A stretch of 33,677 nt of DNA, from the NCBI GenBank assembly GCA_001512905.1, contig LFTB01000135.1:1-33677 (forward strand), given 5' to 3'. A program made the translations under genes and the position numbers. The notes under the pieces are model-generated. The model saw only the letters and a program-made list of their open reading frames with translations, was not told where the DNA came from and made no database searches. Positions 24,839-32,550 of this stretch are shown here, piece by piece. Positions within the stretch are counted from its first letter, which is position 1, and each line of letters opens with the position of its first letter. The DNA is from Clostridia bacterium DTU084. GTDB lineage: Bacteria > Bacillota > DTU084.

Positions 24839-25882
24839 TTATGTGCTTACTGATTTCAGCTCCGCTTGAGGTGGGAAACTTAAGTTGGCTAGCTCAGCCA
24901 AAGCAGCTTCTAATTCTTCGCTGCTGACTGTAGCTGTGCCCAGCTTCCGCACAACAAGTCCTGCTGCAAGGTTCGCTAAAACTGCTGCTTCAAAATAGCT
25001 GGCCCCAGCAGCAAGGGCTAAAGTTAAGGTGCCGATGACTGTATCCCCTGCGCCTGTGACGTCGAAGACCTGGGTGGGGTTGAGGGCTGGAAGGTGCCAG
25101 CTTTGGCCGTCTGCAAGCTTGAGGGTCATCCCGTCCTCGCCCCGGGTAATGATCACAGCCTCGCAGTTGAGCTTTGAGAGAAGCTGTCCTGCAGCTTCAA
25201 CGATCTCATCGTCCCCTGTGAGATCTCTGCCCAAAGCCCCTCTTGCCTCTTCAAGGTTCGGGGTGACTATGCTAGCACCCTTGTAGGTGAGGATCTGATG
25301 CCTCGAGTCCACAGCCACTGGCAGCTGGTATTGTCTAGCAAGAGCTAAAGCTTGGCGCTTGACCTGGTCTGTCATTACCCCTAAATTATAATCTGAGATG
25401 AGAAGGGCATCTGCCTCGGGCAGGAGCTTTGCCAATCGCCTTAAAATTTGAACCTCAATCTCTTTGGGTAAAGGATCTTGAGTGTATTTGTCGATCCGGA
25501 CCAGCTGCTGCTTTACATCCTGCCTTCCTCCTGCCAGGATCCTGGTCTTTACAGTCGTGGGCCTTGCCGGACAAACAAGGACATTGCCTTGGCCGATACC
25601 TCGCTTTTTGAGGGCAAAGCGCAGCTGCTTGCCTACCTCATCTTCCCCCACTACCCCAACAAGCTCCACTTTTCCTCCCAGGCTCACTATGTTGTTGGCA
25701 GTATTTGTGGCCCCTCCCAAAGCCACATAACGCTCTTGCCAGTTGAGGATCAAAACAGGGGCTTCCCGGGAAATGCGCTCTGGTTGGCCTAAAATATACT
25801 CATCAGCTACCAGATCTCCCAAAACTACAACCCGCCTGCCAGCAAAATGCGAAAGAAAACCCTGGCATCTTTTGATCAGCAT
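24839..25882 (-). CDS. rfaE1: D-glycero-beta-D-manno-heptose-7-phosphate kinase (PfkB family)
   Basis: The enzyme phosphorylates heptose 7-phosphate at C1 in the ADP-heptose pathway. The PfkB/ribokinase fold shows VVVLGDLVADEYILGQPERI followed by SREAPV, the form specific to HldE/RfaE kinase domains. Next come GGATNTANNI, SDYNLG and the C-terminal DVTGAGDTVIGTL with the catalytic Asp and anion hole. ATG 25882 gives 347 residues, overlaps the gmhB stop by one base (TAATG) and has GGAAGGGAG upstream; a 13-codon longer frame lacks support. This is the stand-alone kinase: no fused nucleotidyltransferase domain follows, so a separate one must exist elsewhere if the pathway is complete. Confidence 0.88.
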   Translation of the reverse strand: MLIKRCQGFLSHFAGRRVVVLGDLVADEYILGQPERISREAPVLILNWQERYVALGGATNTANNIVSLGGKVELVGVVGEDEVGKQLRFALKKRGIGQGNVLVCPARPTTVKTRILAGGRQDVKQQLVRIDKYTQDPLPKEIEVQILRRLAKLLPEADALLISDYNLGVMTDQVKRQALALARQYQLPVAVDSRHQILTYKGASIVTPNLEEARGALGRDLTGDDEIVEAAGQLLSKLNCEAVIITRGEDGMTLKLADGQSWHLPALNPTQVFDVTGAGDTVIGTLTLALAAGASYFEAAVLANLAAGLVVRKLGTATVSSEELEAALAELANLSFPPQAELKSVST

Positions 25883-26469
25883 TACGCTCCCTTCCTTTGC
25901 CGCCTTTGGGTTAAAATCCAATCCACTGCCCCATTGAGATCAGGGGCAATGAAGTCAGGCTGAGTTTGCCAGTTTTTGCGCTGATAGATATATTCGCCCT
26001 TGCCGTAGCCTGTGAGTACCAGGATTCCCTTTGCTCCCAGCCGCATGCCTGTTATGGGATCTGTGATTTTATCTCCCACCATGAAGCTCCTGGACAGATC
26101 TATACTGAACTTTTCAGCGGCTTCAAGGAGCATCCCGCCGGCAGGCTTGCGGCAATTGCAGCTTTTCCTGTAAGGGGGAGGGCCCACTTGCGGGTGGTGG
26201 GGGCAGTAGTAGATGGCGTCTAAATGCGCCCCCTCTTGTGCCAAAAGCTCTTCCAGCCGCCTATGTACCTGGCCCACCAGCTCCTCTGGGAAATACCCCC
26301 TGGCCACCCCTGCCTGGTTGGTTGCCAGAATCACTAAAATTCCTGCACGGTTCAGCCTGCTGATGGCGGAAGCCGCACCAGGTATGAGCTTCAAGCGATC
26401 CAGGTGGTTGACATATCCAACCTCTTCTGTTACTGTCCCGTCCCGGTCCAAAAACACTGCTTCTCTCAC
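25882..26469 (-). CDS. gmhB: D-glycero-D-manno-heptose 1,7-bisphosphate phosphatase, GmhB-like HAD hydrolase
   Basis: GmhB removes the 7-phosphate from heptose 1,7-bisphosphate, the step after the kinase encoded downstream. The 195-residue HAD enzyme has the catalytic FLDRDGTV near residue 6, ATNQAGVARGYF (motif II region), the zinc-binding set CPHH and CNCRKPAGG, and GDKITDP (motif IV). Start is GTG 26469 with GGAG 5 bases upstream; the N-terminus MREAVFLDRDG is right for the family. That GGAG overlaps one arm of the inverted-repeat element at 26477-26681, so translation may be controlled by RNA folding. Confidence 0.92.
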   Translation of the reverse strand: MREAVFLDRDGTVTEEVGYVNHLDRLKLIPGAASAISRLNRAGILVILATNQAGVARGYFPEELVGQVHRRLEELLAQEGAHLDAIYYCPHHPQVGPPPYRKSCNCRKPAGGMLLEAAEKFSIDLSRSFMVGDKITDPITGMRLGAKGILVLTGYGKGEYIYQRKNWQTQPDFIAPDLNGAVDWILTQRRQRKGA

Positions 26470-26476
26470 TTTTGCT

Positions 26477-26681
26477 CCGTTACAGAAAGCTCATCATACT
26501 CTGTAAAATCTTTAGAAAGCTTTATCTTGTTCTGCGTCCGCTTTCAGGATCTACCTGATTGCGGACTCTCAAAACTCCAAAGGCATATTGCCTGCTGAGC
26601 GATCCGGTTTTCGCTGAGGGAAGATGGCTGTATATCCTTGAACAAGAAATGCTGCCTTTGAGCTAGCGGTTTCTGTAACGG
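26477..26681 (-). ncRNA. Candidate structured leader RNA or MITE-like element upstream of gmhB
   Basis: The 205-base element is bounded by a perfect 12-base inverted repeat, CCGTTACAGAAA at 26477-26488 and its reverse complement at 26670-26681. Inside are further perfect stems: CAAAGGCA (26578-26585) with TGCCTTTG (26653-26660), AGCGA (26598-26602) with TCGCT (26611-26615), and GTCCGC (26536-26541) with GCGGAC (26561-26566) enclosing CAGG/CCTG. Two competing local hairpins exist: TTACAGA (26480-26486) with TCTGTAA (26500-26506), and AGGCA/TGCCT at 26581-26593. Closing the 12-base stem would pair two Gs of the gmhB ribosome binding site. I do not recognise the class; strand is assigned from the gmhB context. 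A repetitive element is the main alternative. No target-site duplication is obvious. Confidence 0.5.
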
Positions 26682-26751
26682 GGTTCACCTCTTTCCAGTT
26701 GGTTCTATTAGAAAATATCTCTGCAGCTCCCCCAGGCTTGTTTTAAACAGC

Positions 26752-26791
26752 AAAGGGATTTTGGTGGCTATCAGCTGCCAGAATCCCCTTT
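26752..26791 (-). terminator. Probable terminator hairpin after the UPF0104 gene
   Basis: AAAGGGATTTTGGTGGC (26752-26768) can pair, with small mismatches, with GCTGCCAGAATCCCCTTT (26774-26791). The hairpin includes the stop codon of the membrane protein gene. Its minus-strand T-run is poor, so some read-through into gmhB is possible. Confidence 0.5.
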
Positions 26792-27835
26792 GACGTCCCA
26801 ATCCCCTTCCAGTTTATGCCGCTCCAGCCAGCCGTTTTTCAGGGCATAAACTAAGGAAATCGCGCCTGAGATCAAGCTCAAGTAATACGTAATCAGCCGC
26901 CAGGACATTACGTAAATCCCCAAAATGCCGCCGGGAACAACCCCCCTGAAAAAATAGGCGAAACTCAGCTCAGCGCCGCCGCTGGCACCTGGGGTGGGGA
27001 AAAAGGGCTGGATAAAATTGAGGATGAGCTGTGCCACCATGGTCTGAACCAGGTCGAATTTAACATTCAGCCCCACGAGGAGAACAGGCGCGATGGCCAG
27101 GTACAGTCCCCAATAGGCGAAAGTGAAAAAAAAGGACCACCACAAAGCTGAACGCTGCTTTTTCGCAAGCAGGACCATGGCTTCGCGGTAGCGCTGTACT
27201 TCCTCAGTAACCCGCTTGGCCCACCTGTCCAGGCGCCTTCTGCGATCCAGAAAGCGCAAAATCCTGGTCTTCCCTAAATTAATCAACCACTTCCCCACAA
27301 ACTCGGGTTTGAGAATTAGATATAGAAGAAAGGTGCAGACTGCAAGGATGGCAAAACCTAGAATGCCCAAGGTCAGGGGTTGGATTTTCAGCCGACTGCG
27401 CCAAATAATCAAAAGCAGCGGCGCCACTATGATGTAAAAGAGAATGGTCAGAAAGGAGTCCACGACGCTTGCAGCCACTGTGTTGCCAAAATTGACCCCC
27501 TGCCGGTAGATCATGTAGATCTGAAGGGGCAGGCCTCCGCCTGTGGTTGGAGTGACCTGGGAGATAAAGCAGGAGGACAGGAAAATGTTCACAAGCCGCT
27601 TGAAGGGGACCCTCTCTCCCAAGGCGGCCAGCAGGATTTTCAGCCTCACTACCCTGGCAAACCAGGCACCCACCACCAGCAGCGCTGCCAACGTAAAATA
27701 GGAAGGGCGAATTAACTTGAGGCCCTCCCAATCCAACTCGTGTCTTGTCAGGGCAAGCACCAGCAAGACAGAAACAGCGCCCGAGAGCACGGAGATCAAA
27801 AGGCCGCGCTTTAAGGCTTTTGCAGACAGCTTCAT
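26771..27835 (-). CDS. UPF0104 / lysylphosphatidylglycerol-synthase-type membrane protein
   Basis: The 354-residue integral membrane protein has about eight hydrophobic segments, beginning at roughly residues 12-28 and 45-60. It carries the family stretch SQVTPTTGGGLPLQIYMIYR near residue 95, and PFFPTPGASGGAELSFAYFF in the C-terminal third. These glycine-rich 'P..GG' motifs define the YbhN/AglD/MprF-TM (flippase-like) family, implicated in moving lipids or lipid-linked sugars. It overlaps the glycosyltransferase gene before it by 4 bases (ATGA), which supports a role in handling a glycolipid made by that enzyme. The charged C-terminal tail is cytoplasmic by prediction. Confidence 0.85.
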   Translation of the reverse strand: MKLSAKALKRGLLISVLSGAVSVLLVLALTRHELDWEGLKLIRPSYFTLAALLVVGAWFARVVRLKILLAALGERVPFKRLVNIFLSSCFISQVTPTTGGGLPLQIYMIYRQGVNFGNTVAASVVDSFLTILFYIIVAPLLLIIWRSRLKIQPLTLGILGFAILAVCTFLLYLILKPEFVGKWLINLGKTRILRFLDRRRRLDRWAKRVTEEVQRYREAMVLLAKKQRSALWWSFFFTFAYWGLYLAIAPVLLVGLNVKFDLVQTMVAQLILNFIQPFFPTPGASGGAELSFAYFFRGVVPGGILGIYVMSWRLITYYLSLISGAISLVYALKNGWLERHKLEGDWDVKGDSGS

Positions 27836-28989
27836 TTCCCAGCGCCACTTTCCCTGAGGACTTCTTCATATAAAGCTGAAAGCTTCTTGGCCATGTTGGA
27901 GGTGGAATACCTTTCTGCTTTCAGCCGAGCGTTTTGAACCAGCTTATCCTTTAGTTCTGGGTTTGTCAAAAGTTCCACTATGGCAGAGCTGAACTTTTCC
28001 AGATCCAAATCTACTAAAATACCGTCTGTGTAGGATTCCACCATGTCCAGGACACCATTGGCCCCTACCGCCACTGGCGGCAGACCTGCAGCCATGGCTT
28101 CCAAAAGAACCAGACCCTGGGTCTCTGTGCAGGAAGCGAAGGTGAACAGGTCTGCACCTTTGTAGCAGTGGGCAACCTCCTTGGGAGGCAAAGGTCCTGT
28201 AAAGAGCACGTTATCGCAAAGCTCCAGCTCCACTGCCAACCGCTCCAGGTTCTCCCTTTCAGGGCCCCCTGCCACCAAGACCAATCTCAGTTTTTGGTCA
28301 GGCAGCTTTTTCTTCACCAGCCGCACAGCGTGCATTAAAAAGTCCAGGTTTTTCTCTTGCCCCAGCCTTCCCACATACAAGAGGACCTTCTCGTTCTGTC
28401 CGATTCCGTACCGCTCTCTGAGCCAGTTGGGGTCACCGCTTTTGAACAGCTGGTAATCTATTCCTGTAGGCAGGACAGAAATTGGCGTGGAAATCCCGTA
28501 ATTTTTGATCATCTTTGCCACCACTGTGGTGGGAGTGATGATCCTGTCTGCCCTGTTGCAGTAATTTGCTGTGTAGTGGACCACTGCCCAGCGGGCTACA
28601 GGTTCCACAACTGGCACATAGTGCACGTATTGATCGTAAAGGGTGTGATAGGTGAAAACCAGAGGGATGCCTGCGCGCCTTGCGCAGTGGGCACCAAGCC
28701 GTCCCATGATGAAAGGGGAATGGGTATGGATGAGGTCTAAATTCAACTTGCTGAGGGTGGTTCTCAGCTTGCTGGAGAAGGGAATTGCCAAGGTGAAATC
28801 ATTGTTTGCCAGCGGCCTCACTGAGTGAAACCGATACACGTAAGGTTCGTCAGGGGCTCCTTTGTATTTGGGGGCAAAAATGTATACATTATGCCCCATT
28901 TTGCGGAGTTCACTGGCAAAACTATCGATGGAGCGCACAACTCCGCTGATGTACGGTCTGTAACTGTCTGTAAAAATGCCTATATTCAT
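27832..28989 (-). CDS. Glycosyltransferase family 4 protein, diacylglycerol glucosyltransferase-like
   Basis: ATG 28989 gives 385 residues beginning MNIGIFTDSYRPYISGVVRS, the classical GT4 N-terminus; it overlaps the previous gene's stop by 4 bases. A longer frame upstream is inside that gene and rejected. The first Rossmann domain includes HTHSPFIMGRLGAHCARRAG and FTYHTLYDQYVHYVP, resembling glycosyltransferases that add glucose or galactose to diacylglycerol. The second has LLYVGRLGQEKNLDFLM and the E-x7-E motif in ETQGLVLLEAMAAGLPPVA for the nucleotide sugar. It probably acts at the inner membrane face. Acceptor and donor are not determined by sequence. Confidence 0.88.
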   Translation of the reverse strand: MNIGIFTDSYRPYISGVVRSIDSFASELRKMGHNVYIFAPKYKGAPDEPYVYRFHSVRPLANNDFTLAIPFSSKLRTTLSKLNLDLIHTHSPFIMGRLGAHCARRAGIPLVFTYHTLYDQYVHYVPVVEPVARWAVVHYTANYCNRADRIITPTTVVAKMIKNYGISTPISVLPTGIDYQLFKSGDPNWLRERYGIGQNEKVLLYVGRLGQEKNLDFLMHAVRLVKKKLPDQKLRLVLVAGGPERENLERLAVELELCDNVLFTGPLPPKEVAHCYKGADLFTFASCTETQGLVLLEAMAAGLPPVAVGANGVLDMVESYTDGILVDLDLEKFSSAIVELLTNPELKDKLVQNARLKAERYSTSNMAKKLSALYEEVLRESGAGK

Positions 28990-30032
28990 ACCTTCGTTCC
29001 TGTCCTTCCTATGAGCTCCTGCCACAGCTCGTCGATCTTGTCCACAACGTCTTGAGGGCTGATGGACTGCATGCATTCCCGCTGGCATGTCGGGTTATCC
29101 CATGTTGGAAAGTATTGCATCGGGCTGCCCAGCCAGTGAAAGCAGGGGCTGCAGCTCAGCTCACAGCGGACAATTCTATGAGGTACTCCCCAAGGATAAA
29201 AGTTATTTGGATCTGTGGGGCCGAACAAAGCCACAACAGGCGTTCCCACTGCTGCAGCCAGGTGCTGCGGCGCTGAGTCATTGCCCACGAACAGATCAGC
29301 CAGGGAAATGATGGCTGCAGTTTCTTTCAGGGAAGTGCGGCCTGCAGCCATAAGGGGCTGGTGCTTCATCTTCGCTGCTATTTCCAAGGCCAGCTCTTCA
29401 TCGTCCTTGCCCCCCACCAGCACCACCTTGGCCTTTAATGTGCCCATTAAATAATCTGCCACTTTGGCAAACCCGCCTGTACGCCACCTTTTCACAGGGA
29501 AAAACCTGCCTCCGGGATGAATGGCAACCACCGGATAGCCATGACTGTCACCTAAAAAGCTCTTTGCCGCATCGAGGTCCCGGTCTGTGTAGTAAAATTC
29601 CAGTTTGCACTGTCCCTGCGGCTCGATCCCCAAAGGCGCCAGCACATTCAGGCAGTATTCCACAGCGTGGATATTTCTCCGATCAGGCACGTCTTCTTGG
29701 TAGATCCATCCGAGATATTGTGAATTGAAGCCAACCTTTTTGGGAGCTCTGCTGAAAATCAAAAGAGCGCTGCCGCCGTGGGACAGGCCAACTGCCAAAT
29801 CCACCCTTTCCCTTTCCAGCTGGCGCAGTGCTCTGATGGCAGCCAGCGTGCTTTTAACGCTGACTATCCGATCAACAGCCTTGTTTCCTGCTAGCACCGC
29901 CTGGTTTGTTTTCCAGGTTATTGCCACCAGTTCCGCTTGTGGATAGTGTTCGCGCAAAGCTCTTATGGCAGGCGTACCGAAGAGGGTATCTCCAAGGGGA
30001 CATAGCTGCAGCGTTATAATCCGCTGTATCAA
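28986..30032 (-). CDS. Glycosyltransferase family 9 protein, heptosyltransferase-like
   Basis: The 348-residue protein resembles ADP-heptose:LPS heptosyltransferases (WaaC/WaaF/RfaQ). Motifs are CPLGDTLFGTPAIRALRE at the N-terminus, IHPGGRFFPVKRW mid-protein and VGNDSAPQHLAAAVGTPVVA with ALFGPTDP near the C-terminus, which form the donor site. The last 50 residues add several Cys (CELSCSPCFHW, CQREC). Such Cys-rich tails occur in many GT9 members. Start is TTG 30032 with GGGGGA about 11 bases upstream; no better start is seen. It is the first gene of the GT9-GT4-UPF0104 cluster, and the heptose genes lie just downstream, consistent with ADP-heptose as donor. Confidence 0.87.
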   Translation of the reverse strand: MIQRIITLQLCPLGDTLFGTPAIRALREHYPQAELVAITWKTNQAVLAGNKAVDRIVSVKSTLAAIRALRQLERERVDLAVGLSHGGSALLIFSRAPKKVGFNSQYLGWIYQEDVPDRRNIHAVEYCLNVLAPLGIEPQGQCKLEFYYTDRDLDAAKSFLGDSHGYPVVAIHPGGRFFPVKRWRTGGFAKVADYLMGTLKAKVVLVGGKDDEELALEIAAKMKHQPLMAAGRTSLKETAAIISLADLFVGNDSAPQHLAAAVGTPVVALFGPTDPNNFYPWGVPHRIVRCELSCSPCFHWLGSPMQYFPTWDNPTCQRECMQSISPQDVVDKIDELWQELIGRTGTKV

Positions 30033-30162
30033 TTCTGTCGGTATCCCCCTTTCGCCTAGATCCTTTTTAGTTTCTCATCTCTTAGTCTTTCTAATACAAG
30101 GTCGTCCACAAGGCTCCCACCATTATTTTTTCGCTAAAAGGGAGGAAATTCCTTCTCAATAT

Positions 30163-30192
30163 GGAAAAAGCGCCCTGGAGGGCGCTTTTTCC
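30163..30192 (-). terminator. Hairpin terminator after the zinc-ribbon gene
   Basis: A perfect 13-base stem, GGAAAAAGCGCCC (30163-30175) with GGGCGCTTTTTCC (30180-30192), around a TGGA loop lies 2 bases after the stop of the 763-residue gene. The U-run is partly inside the stem. Confidence 0.85.
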
Positions 30193-30194
30193 AT

Positions 30195-32486
30195 TTATTT
30201 GGCCACTGGCTCTTGGAAAGCTTCTTGCAGCAGGCACTCGTGGCGGAGCCTGACAAGGATTTCCCGGTCGAAGATGGCCAGGCGCTTGTTTCCGTAGCGG
30301 GCCACGAGTTTCAAGTTTTCCACCAACTCGTCGCTGAGATCTGTCCTGGTGACCACGCCGAAAACTTCGAAAGCATCTGATTTGTGGTCATCCAGCATCA
30401 GCGAGAGGAGCTTTGAGCCTTCTGTGCTTCTGGTGGTAAGGAGGCCGAACTCTCTTCTGCCTCTTCTGCCGTTTCTGCCGTAGCAGACAACTGTCACGTC
30501 TTCTCTTGCCAGCACTGCTTTGAAAGCCAAATCTCCCAGGCCCAACTCGTTGTGGTTGTAGAGGTGGGGGTGAGCTGTGTCGACGAGGAGGCGCTGGAGG
30601 CAGTTCTGTCTTGTCAAGGTCCGCTGACAGCCAATGCAGTCGTCCACTGTTTCGTAGAAGGGACATTTGCCCCTTGCGACTTTCAAGAAATGAAGTGTTT
30701 CGTCCAGTTCTTTCTTGTCTATTTCGTCGTAGGGCGTCAAATTGCGGAAGTGGTTCAGGGCTGTTGGGTCAACTTCGATCTCCAGCGGCACGCTCTTGCG
30801 CCACAGCTGGTTTTTGTAGACCCAGAAAAGCTCGCTTTGGTCGTAGCCGAGTCCGTGCTCAAGGGACTGCATGTGCTCAAACTGCTTCCAGAGATAATCG
30901 TAAGATTTCTCGTTGGGATAAAGCAGCAGCGCTTCGTTCACACTGCCCACAAGGGAAGTCTTGCCGCAGCTTTGGCATGGGTATTCCTGGATAATCTGAT
31001 CAGCCATGGGCTGATCGCAGTTCAGGCAGTAGATCACGCCGCCTTTGGCTTTGTAATCTGTGTTTCCGCATCTGGGACAGGGAATGAAGTCGCTCCTGCC
31101 GCAGTCGCAGGTTGCATACAGCCGCGGCGGGAAGAAAAAGCCCTTGCCCTTGCCTATAAGCTCCATGGAGTTGGTCTCCCGCAGGTATCCCTGCTGCTGG
31201 TTTTGGAAGACCAGGTTGAAGGCGTTTTTCACGAACTTGTTCATGATCTCCCGCCTGGTTTCCATGTGGATGGTGGCAGAGATGGGGTTGGTGTCCAGGT
31301 TTACGATCTCGGCAAAAGCTGCAAAGTTCCGATCGCGGATCTGGTTCAGCTCATCGCTCAGCCGCCTTAAGATGCCAACGCCCCAGCGGCGGATTAGCTT
31401 GTTTGAAAGGTGGTTGGGAAACCACAGTTTTCCTTTCCGGGCTGAAACACCAAGGCCGTATTCGCCGACTGATGTTTCTCCATCTCCCAGGGGAATCTTG
31501 TAGTAGCCTGAAACCAGTTCATAGTTTGCTCGCTGCAAGAGTTCATTGAACTGAGGCAGGTGCACCAGCCCTGGGTGGCTCATGGAAACATACACAGGGT
31601 CGTGGGCACTTGTGGGGTTGCTGCTGACGAGGTTAGCCCTTCTGATGTAGTCCATCTTCGCAATCCGCTCGATGAGACCTTCTGTAAAGCGAATGTCCTG
31701 AACCACCTGCTCCATGGCCTCTCGCAGCATTTGCTGCATGTCGCGGATGGCAGCTTCGTGCTTGGCGTTGATTACGCTCATGCCGCTTTCCAGATCCAGC
31801 CACAGAAAACTGTAAGCTAATCCATACACTGAAGCAGCGTCGCCGTTTTCCGGTTCTATATAGTCGATTCTGTACTGGTAGGTCATTCTGATTTCATGGA
31901 TCTCGGGGTATTCCTTTAAGTTCTCGATGCTGATAAATTTGTAGCCTTTAGTGTGGATACGATGCACATCATTTTTTTTCTTGTTAACTGCTTGACAAGC
32001 AGCACGAAAATTCTTGGCGAAATCAGCAGGCAATTCCTTGCCTGGCGAGCTGAACTTGAAAACCCTAAACGAGGGGCGATTGGAAAATTTGTACTCGTCG
32101 AACAGATCTTCAGTGTAGGAAGCTGGAATCTCATCGGCCAGAAGGATGATTTCAATCAGCTGATCCTTTACCAGGCGCCGGAGCATAGTCCGGGGTTTGG
32201 CCTTTTTAAGCCCCAGAGCCTCTTCCATATACATGCCCAGCTTGGCATCAGATTTTACAGTTTCATCGACCAGCTTGCACAGCTGAACCATGGGGATCAA
32301 AGATAACTTGTCCTGATACTCCTGCTTTTTTTCCTCTAAAAGTACTAGCATCTCTTCCAGTTGTCTGCGGGTAAAACCGGTTCCTTTTTTAAGCTCAGCG
32401 CGAGTTGTGTTGAAAAGCTGCTTTAAGAGCTTATCCCCAAAAGAGCATACCTGCTCTAGCAAGTCAGACTTACGCAGTTTTTCCAT
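30195..32486 (-). CDS. Large protein of unknown function with two zinc ribbons and a C-terminal Cys cluster
   Basis: The 763-residue protein is not recognised. The N-terminal 130 residues are helical and charged (LEEMLVLLEEKKQEYQDKL). Residues 135-450 include a mixed alpha/beta stretch without a known motif. Between 460 and 507 lie four Cys pairs: CDCG (460-463), CPRCG (470-474), CLNC (487-490) and CQSCG (504-508), which look like two zinc ribbons. A second cluster has Cys608, 617, 620 and 629 with C-x8-C-x2-C-x8-C spacing and could bind zinc or an iron-sulfur cluster. The C-terminal 110 residues alternate strands and helices (VTVVCYGRNG, VFGVVTRTDLS, KRLAIFDREILVRL), loosely like nuclease-fold or Rossmann domains. 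No signal peptide or transmembrane segment was seen. GGGAGGG precedes the ATG. It follows murB by 64 bases. Confidence 0.85.
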   Translation of the reverse strand: MEKLRKSDLLEQVCSFGDKLLKQLFNTTRAELKKGTGFTRRQLEEMLVLLEEKKQEYQDKLSLIPMVQLCKLVDETVKSDAKLGMYMEEALGLKKAKPRTMLRRLVKDQLIEIILLADEIPASYTEDLFDEYKFSNRPSFRVFKFSSPGKELPADFAKNFRAACQAVNKKKNDVHRIHTKGYKFISIENLKEYPEIHEIRMTYQYRIDYIEPENGDAASVYGLAYSFLWLDLESGMSVINAKHEAAIRDMQQMLREAMEQVVQDIRFTEGLIERIAKMDYIRRANLVSSNPTSAHDPVYVSMSHPGLVHLPQFNELLQRANYELVSGYYKIPLGDGETSVGEYGLGVSARKGKLWFPNHLSNKLIRRWGVGILRRLSDELNQIRDRNFAAFAEIVNLDTNPISATIHMETRREIMNKFVKNAFNLVFQNQQQGYLRETNSMELIGKGKGFFFPPRLYATCDCGRSDFIPCPRCGNTDYKAKGGVIYCLNCDQPMADQIIQEYPCQSCGKTSLVGSVNEALLLYPNEKSYDYLWKQFEHMQSLEHGLGYDQSELFWVYKNQLWRKSVPLEIEVDPTALNHFRNLTPYDEIDKKELDETLHFLKVARGKCPFYETVDDCIGCQRTLTRQNCLQRLLVDTAHPHLYNHNELGLGDLAFKAVLAREDVTVVCYGRNGRRGRREFGLLTTRSTEGSKLLSLMLDDHKSDAFEVFGVVTRTDLSDELVENLKLVARYGNKRLAIFDREILVRLRHECLLQEAFQEPVAK

Positions 32487-32550
32487 ATCCTACCCTCCCG
32501 AACAAAAATTTCCTTATTTAATTTAACCATTTTTCCAAAAGATATTCGCC

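Noticed and set aside
26569-26688. A 39-codon minus-strand reading frame (GTG start) across the inverted-repeat element, and an overlapping frame containing RVRNQVDPESGRRTR.
   Set aside because: Both are short, overlap each other in different frames and lie within a region whose pairing explains the sequence better. No separate ribosome binding site is convincing.
28990-29088. A 33-residue N-terminal extension of the GT4 glycosyltransferase.
   Set aside because: It overlaps the GT9 gene by about 100 bases, while MNIGIFTDSYRP at 28989 is the normal GT4 start with a 4-base overlap.
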